From: Cordylochernes scorpioides | Lineage: Eukaryota; Arthropoda; Arachnida; Pseudoscorpiones; Chernetidae | Length of the DNA: 64,000 bases | NCBI GenBank assembly: GCA_030710605.1 | Contig: CP092880.1 | Coordinates: 6,691,009-6,755,008, forward strand | Direction of reading: 5' to 3' | Part shown: piece by piece, positions 55,850 to 64,000 of the stretch | Position numbering within the stretch: the stretch's first letter is position 1 | Layout: every line of letters begins with the position of its first letter | The notes under the pieces: model-generated | The model's input: the letters and a program-made list of their open reading frames with translations, nothing else | Databases searched by the model: none | What the model was told of the DNA's origin: nothing | Program-made: the position numbers and the translations under genes

Positions 55850-57319
55850 AATGTAGATGGGTACTAAATAATAAAATCAATGCAGTGGATGGTACCACTA
55901 GATACAAAGCACGTCTAGTCGCCAAAGGCTTCACTCAATGTAGAGGAATTGACTACAACGAAGTCTATACTCCTGTTTCCAGTTTTGAAACTATAAGGCT
56001 TTTTACGGCGATAGCAACAGAAAAGGACTGGTTCATTGACCAATTCGACGTGAAGAGTGCTTATCTTCATGGGACACTCAATGAGACTATTTACATGGAA
56101 CAACCTGAATGCTTCAAGAAACCAGGAGAAGAAAACTTGTTCTGCAAGCTTAAGAAATCAATCTATGGATTAAAACAGAGCGGAAGATGCTGGAATAAAT
56201 TCTTAAACAAACAACTTCACGAAATAGGATTCCAACGTAACCCTATTGATCCGAGCATCTACGAAGTTGAACTTGAAGAAGGAAGGATCATTCTCTCAAT
56301 CTATGTGGATGACATCTTTGCCATTTCAGAGAATCAAGCAGCGAGAAACAAATGCAGAGAACTCTTAAATTCCAGTTTTGAAGTGAAGTATCTAGGACCA
56401 ATTTCTCATATGCTTGGAGTATCCTTCAAGAAGTCAGAAGATGGAAGTATGACTCTTTCTCAAAGTAACTACATAGAAGAACTGCTTCAACGTTTCAGAC
56501 TACAGGATGCAAAAGGTATCTCGACTCCAATGGAAACCAATCTTGACCTGAGTGTAAGGAAAAATGGAAATTCCAATGAGCGGTTTCCATACCGTGAACT
56601 GATCGGAGGACTGTCATACCTTTCTCAGAGAACCAGGCCCGACATCACCTACGCAGTCGGGATCCTATCCAGATACTGTGATAACTACACAAGAAAACAC
56701 TGGGAAGCTGGGAAACGCGTGCTGCGTTATCTGAAGAGCACCAAGGACTTTGGCATAACTTACAGATCCACCGGCAAACCTTTGATTGCCTTTTCGGATG
56801 CAAGTTGGTCCTCAGACATTGTAGACCGAAAAGGAGTATCTGGACATCTCATCATTTTAGCTGGAGCACCAATAATTTGGAGAAGCACCAAACAAACAGT
56901 TACCGCTTTGAGTACTATGGAATCGGAATACATTGCACTGTCATCAGCTGTGAAGGACATCACATGGGTACGGAATCTGATGGAACAGCTGAAAATGTCA
57001 AGTTTGATTTGTGGAGAAACAAAAGTATTCTGCGACAACCAAAGCTGCAATTTCCCATGCGGAAAATTACATTGACAAATCGAAAACTAGACATTTTGCC
57101 GTAAAGTACCATTTTGTTCGAGAAAAGATCTCAGAAGAAGCAATCGAACTTTTCTACACTCCGAGTGCTGAGAACCCTGTGGACTTCCTTTCCAAGCCTC
57201 TTGCTAGAAGCCAGCATGAAAAGTACTGTAGAGCGCTGATGGACTATCGGAATAAACGTCCAGCTGAAGTTATTCCGGAAGGGGATATGTTGGACAACAG
57301 CGCCGCCACTCAAGTATAA
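55804..57319 (+). pseudogene. Copia-1 RT and RNase H (second and third frames)
   Basis: 55804-57075 has LKCRWVLNNK, YKARLVAKGFTQ, QFDVKSAYLHGTLNE, LKKSIYGLKQSGRCW and the catalytic YVDD (LSIYVDDIFAIS). RNase H follows with IAFSDASWSSD, STMESEYIALSSAVKD and VFCDNQS. A one-base insertion near 57047 moves the last part to 57011-57319 (ENYIDKSKTRHFAVKYHFVR, NPVDFLSKPLARSQH). The frame runs about 30 bases into the 3' LTR before its stop. Catalytic residues are intact. Confidence 0.9.
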
Positions 57320-57552
57320 CACGTGACCGGAAGGATGACGTCGCCCCCCCCCCCCCCCCCCCCCCCCTCCTACTAACTGTAAAAAGTTTAGCTTAACGAC
57401 GCTGTTGTTTGTTTACCTTCTACGGAGGATTTACCTCTTTGTTTCCTCTCTTTCCCTATTTAATCATTATATAACTTATGCTTTAATAAATTAATTAGTG
57501 CAAGGCTCTTGTCCTAAGTGTAACCAAGTACCTTGTCTACACCCCTACAAGA
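57288..57552 (+). repeat. 3' LTR of Copia-1
   Basis: 265 bp with a C run of about 24 at 57343-57367. Preceded by a purine stretch ending ggaaggggata. Confidence 0.9.
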
Positions 57553-58290
57553 TCATCTATTAAAAAATCTGATATTTTTGTGTCTTCAGAATGTTTCTCT
57601 TCTCTGTTTCAACATGATTACAATCAGCTAGAGTACATAATTGACTATCTTCGATGACAACACTATCGGCTACGTGCATCCCCTGTGGGATTAGTTTCGG
57701 ATATGGACTCCAATTCACCACCCAAGGTTTACCTCGGTTACTGGTAAGTGAAATGACAGCGGAGGGATCCGTTAGTTCTCTTTCCAGCAATAGCCTTTTT
57801 CGACATTCTGCCACCACAATTGCGTCATTAGGGATGTCACGACTTGCTACTCCTATTAGCTGGATAGAGGCGGGCTCGATTCTGTATTCTAAATCCGAGT
57901 AGAGAGGTGAGCTGTTCTTAGGGGTATCCTCAAAAATAATTTTAAAAAAATTGTATCATCTGCAGAGTCAATTACTGCTCTGGATAACTTTTAAAACGTC
58001 CAACCAAGAATAACATCGTGACTACAGTCTTCCATAACGACAAAATCGAAATTTTCCTGTAGTCCATTTAGGTCCAGTTTCAACGTACATCGTCCTTTTG
58101 GTCTTACAATTTTACAATTGGCTACTCGTAATGTTAAGTCAGTTTCGGCAAACATTATTTTCTAAGTTTCAGTCTGAACCTCTCAGATATCACAGAATAT
58201 GAGGCTCCTGAGTCGACAAGGGCATGCTTCATTTTTCCTTCTATTTTAATGTCTATGTAATTTTCTTTTAATTCTAATGTAGTCGACAAG
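57553..58290 (-). pseudogene. G1d pol part 2: protease side
   Basis: Continues G1d pol beyond Copia-1. The frame 57560-57817 reads MVAECRKRLLLERELTDPSAV and ends in the pre-RT linker. The protease with its active-site region lies in broken frames at about 57900-58240 (minus reading CDFVVMEDCS-like and DSGASYS-like stretches). Confidence 0.75.
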
Positions 58291-58314
58291 GGAGGATTTC
58301 TAAATTTTGCAGCC

Positions 58315-59515
58315 TTACCTCCAAATTAGGACGCTTCTTCTAGTTTTCCTGACAGGAACGGCGAGGCGACTGGCTGGATCTCCTAGCAGACGACGAAAAT
58401 TGTCCTTTACGACCAGGGCTCGGGAAAGGCTTCGATACTGGCTTGCAATTTTTTGCATTTCATCATTTTGTTCATGGAAATCGGATCGAGAGTTAAAGAA
58501 CATCCTTGGTTCTTGTCTATTTTGGTAGTATTCGTTACATCTTTCCTCCTTTTATCTTTGTCTATCACGGCAGTAGCGGACGACGTGGCCAGGGCGTCCG
58601 CAGTGAAAACAAATCGGCTTTCCTTCAGTGGTTCGCCATTCGTTTGTGTCGCGTCTTCCTCCTTGTTTTGGGTACCGAGGTTCAGGGTGCGGTCTTATCG
58701 TTTGGGCCACATATCTATTATTATAAAACTGCCGGGGTCTTTCCTTCTGTTGGGAACTTCTCCTAGGCTTTAAGATAGGCGCCAGGGTTCTTCCAATCTC
58801 CTCCTGTACCATATCTTCAATGGTAGCAATTTTTGGTTCCTCTCGAGGAGAGCCTAATGCCCGCTGTACCTCCTCACGAACAATTTGCCTAATCATAAAT
58901 AACAAATCTGCCCTGTCGTCATGATCACTTAGAGACGCCACATTTGGTAGTCGCTCGTTCCTGTTCAGGGTCACTCGTTTACAATGTAGGGCTTCAATGC
59001 GGCGACACTGGTGACGAATTGCTCAGTGTTATGCACATACCTTGGGAGAAGTGCCTGGTAGAGCTCCTAGGCTATCCCTTTCATCAGATGGGGTATTTTA
59101 TCTTCCTCATTCATTTGAGGATCTACCTCTTTGCAGAGGCGCAGGACCTCTTGAATGTAAAATTCGGTGCTTTCACCTTTTAATTGTGCGCGAGCTTTTA
59201 GGGTTTTCTCAGCTCGTAGCTTCAAGTTTTCGTTTTTTCCAAAAATTGATTCTAACTGGGACATGAACTCCGTCCAGGTCAGGATGCTCTCCTCATTGTT
59301 CTCAAACCATTTGAGAGCAATTCCAGTCAGATAGAAGTTAACGTTGGCGAGACAAAGGGTTTCATCCCATTGGTTGTGCTCCGCCACACGTTCATACCTT
59401 TTTAACCAGCTATGGGGATCTTCAACACCTTCACCAGAGAATATCGAGGGATTTCTAGGTAGATGTTGTACAAAAAATGAACCTACCTGAGTGTTGCTTC
59501 TTTCTTGATGTTCGT
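58315..59515 (-). pseudogene. G1d gag (two frames)
   Basis: The capsid frame is 59067-59387 (MAEHNQWDETLCLANVNFYL ... HLMKGIA), then a stop. The nucleocapsid frame 58552-58974 has NERLPNVASLSDHDDRADL, the basic YNNRYVAQTIRPHPEPRYPK segment and the knuckle CFHCGRPGHVVRYC. The Arg/Ser tail lies at 58315-58503. The homopolymer near the gag start has six A (plus reading), one less than in G1a and G1c. The upstream ATG found in those copies is ACG here. Confidence 0.85.
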
Positions 59516-59595
59516 GGTTTTTTCTTCTTGCTCAACAGAGTCAATTTTCCGTTTTTTTTTTTCTGAAAGGGTATCGATCCAATCTCTCCACCAGT

Positions 59596-59750
59596 TGTAG
59601 CGTAGAAATCAAGCCTTGAAATATCCTAAGATATGAAAGACTTTATTGATGACGTAAGCACGACAAGTCGACAATTATCAACAACTCAACAAAACTATCT
59701 ACAGCTCGAGAATCTTGAGCAAGCACGCAAAGAAATATTTCGATCAATAT
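59596..59750 (-). repeat. 5' LTR of G1d (type A), first part
   Basis: Plus reading tgtagcgtagaaatcaagcc, type A block, cut at 59750 by Copia-2. The last bases aatat are repeated at 63673-63677, where the LTR resumes up to 63724. Confidence 0.88.
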
Positions 59751-59968
59751 TGTTGGATCGGTGGTTCAATCAAATTGAGAATAGATTAAAATATATATAT
59801 GTTTTAATATAGCACGAGGTTATGCAAGCAGGTAGTACAAGGGAAGACATAACAGGAAGTGAAGGGGGAATGTACAGCGCCTCCAGTGGCAGTGGTTGGA
59901 AGCTCCCTGAAAGCCACGTCATTCCGTGACGTAGGTGCGCTGGATTTGAAGTAGCACGCAGTTCAGCA
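59751..59968 (-). repeat. 3' LTR of Copia-2
   Basis: 218 bp, plus reading tgttggatcggtgg ... gttcagca. The last stop codon of pol lies in its first bases (minus reading tgctga). Confidence 0.9.
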
Positions 59969-60658
59969 TTCCCCCACTTGCGACTTCAAATTCATCTGGA
60001 AACATGCATCTCTGTGCATCAACTTCTTTAAAGTCTTGGTTTGGATATCGGCCATGTTTTCCTTGGTGTTGACAAACTGGACAACGATATCACCGGAGTT
60101 TATCTTATCTCTTGTGTAGTGGAACTGAACTGAGATGTGCTTGGAACGATTGCTCTCAATGTTATTCTTAGAGAAGTCTATGGCTGATCGATTGTCACAG
60201 TAGATTGTGAGTGGTTTGGCAAAGTGCGAGATAAATCCAAGATCAGACAGGGTTGGACCGAGCCAGACGGCCTCTTTAGCACTGTGACATAATGCTATAT
60301 ACTCCAATTCCATGGTAGACAACGAAACACATTGCTGCTTTTTAGATCGCCAATTGATGACATTCCCATCAATAACTGCAACCATTCCGGAGTAGGATCT
60401 TTGATCATCTGTGTCACTCCCATAATCGGCGTCTGTGAACATTGCGACTTTATTGTTGTTTCCTTTGACATAGGAGAGTTCTAAGTCAATGGTACCCGAT
60501 AGATATCTCAAAACATGTTTTGCAGCTTCCCAATGCTTCTTTCCTGGGTTTGCACAAAATTGGGAAAGTTTTGAAGTAGCAAAAGAGATATCTGGTCTAG
60601 TGCAATTGTACAAATACAACAATGCACCAATAAGCTCTTTATATGGTATATTAGACAT
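59963..60658 (-). pseudogene. Copia-2 RNase H
   Basis: 231 residues: MSNIPYKELIGALLYLYNCT (end of the RT connection), KHWEAAKHVLRYLSGT, AMFTDADYGSDTDDQRSYSG (first RNase H Asp), CVSLSTMELEYIALCHSAKEA (Glu) and TIYCDNRSAIDFSKN (Asp), then KHISVQFHYTRDKI. The domain is complete in sequence, but it follows a stop at the deletion junction, so it is cut off from the polyprotein. Confidence 0.9.
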
Positions 60659-61063
60659 TTAGTCTATTTCAGCTTGTGTATGGGGACAATCTATTTTAGA
60701 TAGTATGATAGCTGGGTCTAAAGGGGTATATGTTTGACTAAAGTCAATATCGGGTGTCTGGCTGTAACCTTTGGCTACGAGCCTATCTTTAAATTTACTG
60801 ACCTTTCCTTTAGAATCTCCTTTTATTTTAAAAACCCAACGATTACCGATTACTTTCTTATTTTTAGGTAAATTAGTAATAACCCATGTTTGTCTTTCTT
60901 CTAAACAATTTAACTCTTCTTGCATCGCATTTTTCCAAAGATCTGATTCGGGTGAGCAAACAGCTTCTTCAAAAGATTGAGGTTCAGACACCTCGCATAA
61001 ATTTAGTTCAACATTTGCAAGATTCAGTGTTTTTCTTTCAATTTCTCGACTATGGAGGCTCAA
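60659..61063 (-). pseudogene. Copia-2 RT N-terminal remnant
   Basis: Has QSFEEAVCSPESDLWKNAMQ, QTWVITNLPKNKKVIGNRWV and FKDRLVAKGYSQTPDIDFSQ of the RVT_2 fingers, then after YTPL jumps to DPAIILSKIDCPH, which belongs to the far end of RT. Roughly 200 or more codons of fingers, palm and thumb are lost, judged against the Copia-1 RT. A TAA directly before MSNIPYK separates it from RNase H. Confidence 0.88.
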
Positions 61064-61070
61064 AGTATTT

Positions 61071-62564
61071 TTAGAACTTCCCCCCCCCCACTATATCTCT
61101 AACTTCTGAAGTCGACGGAACTTCTAGTTGACTGTCGTAACCTGGTTGAAGGTCATGATCACGTGGCGGGAGAACTTTGCCCTGTTCCGGCAACCAAACG
61201 AAACTGTTTTTAGCCTCGCTACCTTCCGTTACGTCATCCTTAAGCTGGTTTAAACCTACTTTATTTTCGTCGAATCTAGCATGTTTAGTTATGAACACTT
61301 GTTTAGAATCATTATCCCAGAGTCTATAACCTTTGGATTGTGTTGAATATCCGACTAAGATACATCTTTTAGCTCGACGGTCGAATTTCTTTCGCTTTTG
61401 CTTTGGAATATGAGCATAAGCTAGAGCTCCAAATATTTTAAAATGACGTACGCTCACTTTTCTTGAAAGCCAAATTTCCTCTGGAACTTTGTTATCAAGA
61501 GCGCTACAAAGGCTTCTATTTTTAATGTATGCGGCACAATTAACGCTTTCAGCCCAGAATTTTTGTGGCAAATCAGCGTTATGCATTGACGCTTTAGCCA
61601 TGTCAAGTAACGAACGATTTAAACGCTCCGAGACGCCATTTTGCTGAGGGCTGTAAGAATTCGTTAATTCGTGTTTTATTCCAAGGCTCTCAAGTTTTTG
61701 TTTAAAGTTTTTATTACAATATTCTAACCCGTTATCTGTCCGCAAGCGTTTAATCTTATGACCTGTTTCTCTTTCGGCTCTAGCCCTAAAGATGTCAAAG
61801 TATTCAATAACTTGATCTTTATGCTTTAAGAAATAAACAGTAATTCTGCGGGAGAAATCGTCTGTAAATGTTAGAAAATAGCGTGACCCAGCAAAAGAAT
61901 CAACTGGAAATGGTCCACACAGATCGCTATGTACTAACTCTAACAAATTTTTAGTTTTTATTTTATATGGAGAGCTTTTATGTGGCGACATTGTTGACTT
62001 TGTCATACAGCATTCATCGCATATTGACATTTCTCCTTTGGAAATTTCAAGACCATTAACAACGCAATTTTTAGCTAACTTGTTTAAAGTGTCTGCATTG
62101 ATATGCATAAAGCGTTTATGCCAAAGTTCTAGTGTAGGCGGACTTGAACTAGCTAAGTGCGCATTTTGTAAGATAGGCTTACCTCTAACGATGTACAATC
62201 CGTTTAGGTTCCTTGCCACACATATCACTCTGTTGTCGTTGAACACTCTTGCCTTGTGGTTACAAATCTTGATGTGCTTGCCTTTATCCTCTGCTTGCGA
62301 CACAGAAAGCAAATTTCTTTTTGCTTGGGGCACAAAAAGCACGTCGTTCAAGGTGACATCTTGCGTTCCAGTATCTAGGTACATCTTCATGTGGATATTT
62401 CCAACTCCCTCTACTTGTAGGTTGCCGCTCGCAGTCTGGATGGGCTCACACGTAGTAGGCTGGAAACTTGTAAAACATTGTCGGTTCTTACAGACGTGAT
62501 GTGTTTCGCCGCTGTCCAAGATGAATTCATCTTCCGAAGAGACTGCATTGAAGGCCATGAGCAT
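61071..62564 (-). pseudogene. Copia-2 protease and integrase frame
   Basis: 497 residues open. The protease is FILDSGETHHVCKN (DSGE for the usual DSGA; catalytic Asp kept). The integrase zinc domain is LWHKRFMHINADTL ... CDECCMTK. The core has LVHSDLCGPF, RTDNGLEYCN and PQQNGVSERLNRSLL (D, D, E), then HIPKQKRKKFDRRAKRCILV. The end GGGKF meets a poly-C run (plus reading) at 61081-61090, whose length may have caused the frame break into RT. Confidence 0.9.
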
Positions 62565-63364
62565 ATTCTCCGACGGAGATTTAAAATCTTTCTTCCTGCT
62601 GTAGCTTTTATCCGCCTTGTAGTCTCGGTTGATGGACGACCTGCAATCCTTGGCGATATGGCCGATTTTCGAACATCGGTAGCACTTGACTCCTTGTTTT
62701 CTGGAAGTCTTCCTAGTGTCGTCCTTTGAAAAATTGAGTGCTTCGCCGAGACCTGAACTTGCTCCTTCTCGGGCAGATCTTCTTTCATACTCTGTGAGTA
62801 GAGTATTTCTAACTTTGTTTTCGATGTGAAGTCAGAGTCCTCGACATTTCCGAACGACATCACCAGGGTATCGAAGCTGTCAGGTAACCCTGATAGCATG
62901 CTGTATGCTATATCTTGATCGTCGACTTCCGCACCTGCTTCTTTTAAATGGTCCGTACAAATTTTCAATCTATTCAAATAGTCTAACATTGACTCACCAG
63001 TTTGAAGCTTGATGTTCACAAACTGCTTCTTTAACTGTAGTATCCTCGAACGAGATTTTGGCTCAAAAACCTGTTCCAGATTTTTCCACGCATCCTGTGG
63101 CGATGAACAGTCGATGATGTGGATTTGGTGTTCTGTATTTATCGACAACGCGATAACGGCCAAAGCTCTATCCTTTTGAGCTTTTAGTTGAGCATCATGG
63201 GTATCTTCATCTTTAAACATCACATCCCACAAGCCCTTCTCAATTAGTAGCATCTTGATGTTGTATTTCCATGAGCGGTAATTTTGGCCGTTCAATTTTT
63301 CAACCGCCGCCGTTATTGCACTAACGGCCGCCATGGTGACGCAGCAACTTTTCGACGAGGGCAA
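62411..63364 (-). pseudogene. Copia-2 gag (frameshifted before the zinc knuckle)
   Basis: A Met at 63334 (MAAVSAITAAVEKLNGQNYR) is the likely start; an earlier in-frame Met at 63364 is also possible. Gag has LNGQNYRSWKYNIKMLLIEK, a LQLKKQFVNIKLQTGESMLD capsid-like block and SMLSGLPDSFDTLV. After VQVSAKHSIFQ the frame changes: the CCHC knuckle (CYRCSKIGHIAKDC) lies in the next frame at about 62640-62685, and this ORF goes on out of frame. Confidence 0.88.
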
Positions 63365-63440
63365 ACGGAGGTAGCTTCGCTGAAGGAATTTTACTCACGA
63401 GGATACGCTGAACTTGAATCACAGAGCTAGGAAACCACGC

Positions 63441-63450
63441 TCTGCTACCA
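63441..63450 (-). other. Copia-2 primer-binding site
   Basis: Minus reading tggtagcaga, two bases after the 5' LTR. It fits the 3' end of initiator tRNA-Met (…TCTGCTACCA), the usual primer class for copia-type elements. Confidence 0.8.
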
Positions 63451-63452
63451 CT

Positions 63453-63672
63453 TGTTGGATCGGTGGTTCAATCAAATTGAGAATAGATTGAAATATATAT
63501 ATATGTTTTAATATATCACGAGGTTATGCACGCAGGTAGTACAAGGGAAGACATAACAGGAAGTGAAGGGGGAATGTACAGCGCCTCCAGTGGCAGTGGT
63601 TGGAAGCTCCCTGAAAGCCACGTCATCCCGTGACGTAGGTGCGCTGGATTTGAAGTAGCACGCAGTTCAGCA
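63453..63672 (-). repeat. 5' LTR of Copia-2
   Basis: 220 bp, same ends as 59751-59968. Differences are a longer (TA) run and a few single bases. Confidence 0.9.
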
Positions 63673-63724
63673 AATATTTTATATTGGATAATTAAATTAA
63701 ATAATAAATTATTTCTTCGCCACA

Positions 63725-64000
63725 ATATTATTCGCCAAGTAATAAGAAAAACAACGTTTTAGGAAAAACAAATTTTAATCCTAAAAATATTACGAACTTT
63801 TGGAACAACTTTATATTATAAATATAGATTAAAATCATACAATAGGTTTATGAACATGAGTTTCTTTATAAAAAAAGTCGGTGGACGAGTGGTTAACACC
63901 CTCGATTCCCGACAGTCATAAACCGGGATTGAATCCCACGTTAACATTTTGTTTAATGTATGAATAACCATCACATATTATTCATTGTTTCAAATATCAT
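63725..64000. repeat. Spacer of the macro-repeat, unit 3 (runs off the window)
   Basis: Matches 37620-37900. It lacks the ~88-bp gttgttgtt...tatccacaatatt tract next to the LTR, which units 0 and 2 have; repeated cacaatattatt sequences at both ends of that tract would allow its loss. It has the empty site of the 37882 fold-back. Confidence 0.8.
63877..63945 (+). repeat. tRNA-like (Pol III box A/box B) relic, unit 3
   Basis: The best conserved copy: gtggacgagtggttaacacc (box A of Ser/Leu type) and gggattgaatccc (box B). The ends do not form an acceptor stem. Probably tRNA-derived SINE or promoter relic. Confidence 0.55.

Larger units (their letters stand above)
52928..57552 (+). mobile_element. 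Ty1/copia retrotransposon Copia-1 (4625 bp)
   Basis: LTRs at 52928-53183 and 57288-57552. The 5-bp target duplication tcatc is on both sides (52923-52927, 57553-57557); G1b and G1c show the uninterrupted site. Domain order gag, protease, integrase, RT, RNase H marks Ty1/copia. Two one-base frameshifts and a changed protease motif are present. Long poly-C runs occur in both LTRs and in the leader. Confidence 0.93.
59751..63672 (-). mobile_element. Ty1/copia retrotransposon Copia-2 (3922 bp, RT core deleted)
   Basis: LTRs at 59751-59968 (3') and 63453-63672 (5'), with few differences. The 5-bp duplication aatat is on both sides. It is inserted in the 5' LTR of G1d. On the minus strand the 5' LTR is followed after two bases by tggtagcagag, complementary to the 3' end of initiator tRNA-Met. 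A polypurine tract agtgggggaa precedes the 3' LTR. Most of RT including its YVDD site is missing. Confidence 0.93.
49851..63724 (-). mobile_element. Ty3/gypsy G1, copy d (split by two copia elements)
   Basis: Minus-strand G1 with 3' LTR 49851-50078. Its 5' LTR starts at 59596, is cut by Copia-2 and resumes at 63678-63724. Copia-1 (52928-57552) sits between RT and protease. Without the insertions it is about 5.3 kb, like G1c. Integrase is intact; the rest is broken in places. Confidence 0.92.

Noticed and set aside
63877-63945. Functional tRNA-Ser or tRNA-Leu gene
   Set aside because: Box A and B are good, but acceptor ends do not pair and the anticodon and variable arms are not credible; kept only as a tRNA-like relic.

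Overview
The window looks like heterochromatin-like, repeat-saturated nuclear DNA of an arthropod. I lean towards an arachnid from the style of the Ty3/gypsy, Tc1, mariner and non-LTR proteins, but that is inference from family resemblance. Nearly everything is transposon-derived. The one cellular-type gene is an intronless RBX1/ROC1-like RING-H2 gene, present in three full-length open copies (A 9297-9644 minus, B 21804-22151 plus, C 41699-42046 plus).

The layout is not a random pile of insertions. It is an array of a composite macro-repeat of about 14.5 kb. Read left to right, the unit is: Ty3/gypsy family G1 on the minus strand; a spacer with a tRNA-like Pol III box pair and a Tc1 relic; a mariner; the tail of a second non-LTR element; two fold-back repeats; the RBX1-like gene; an APE-type non-LTR element (NL) with an RNase H domain; and a 54-bp minisatellite. 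Unit 1 starts at 13469, unit 2 at 32368 and unit 3 at 49851 and runs off the end. Positions 1 to about 10446 hold the same unit inverted (unit 0), joined head-to-head to a truncated NL copy (10447-13180).

The G1 copies carry 5' LTRs of one sequence type and 3' LTRs of another. Independent retrotransposition would have made the two LTRs of each copy alike, so the block was multiplied as DNA. Later insertions are private to single units and date after the duplication: a Penelope-like fragment, a 145-bp MITE and a Helitron-like element in unit 0; a second Ty3/gypsy element (G2) in unit 1; a fold-back element with a 13-bp target duplication and a nearly complete hAT in unit 2; and two Ty1/copia elements in unit 3.

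Almost every transposon open reading frame has stops, frameshifts or deletions, so little here could move by itself. The RBX1-like reading frames are the exception: they differ at only a few bases and keep all twelve zinc ligands. The most notable hypothesis is a multicopy RBX1-like retrogene (cullin-RING E3 ligase subunit) carried in a transposon-built macrosatellite.
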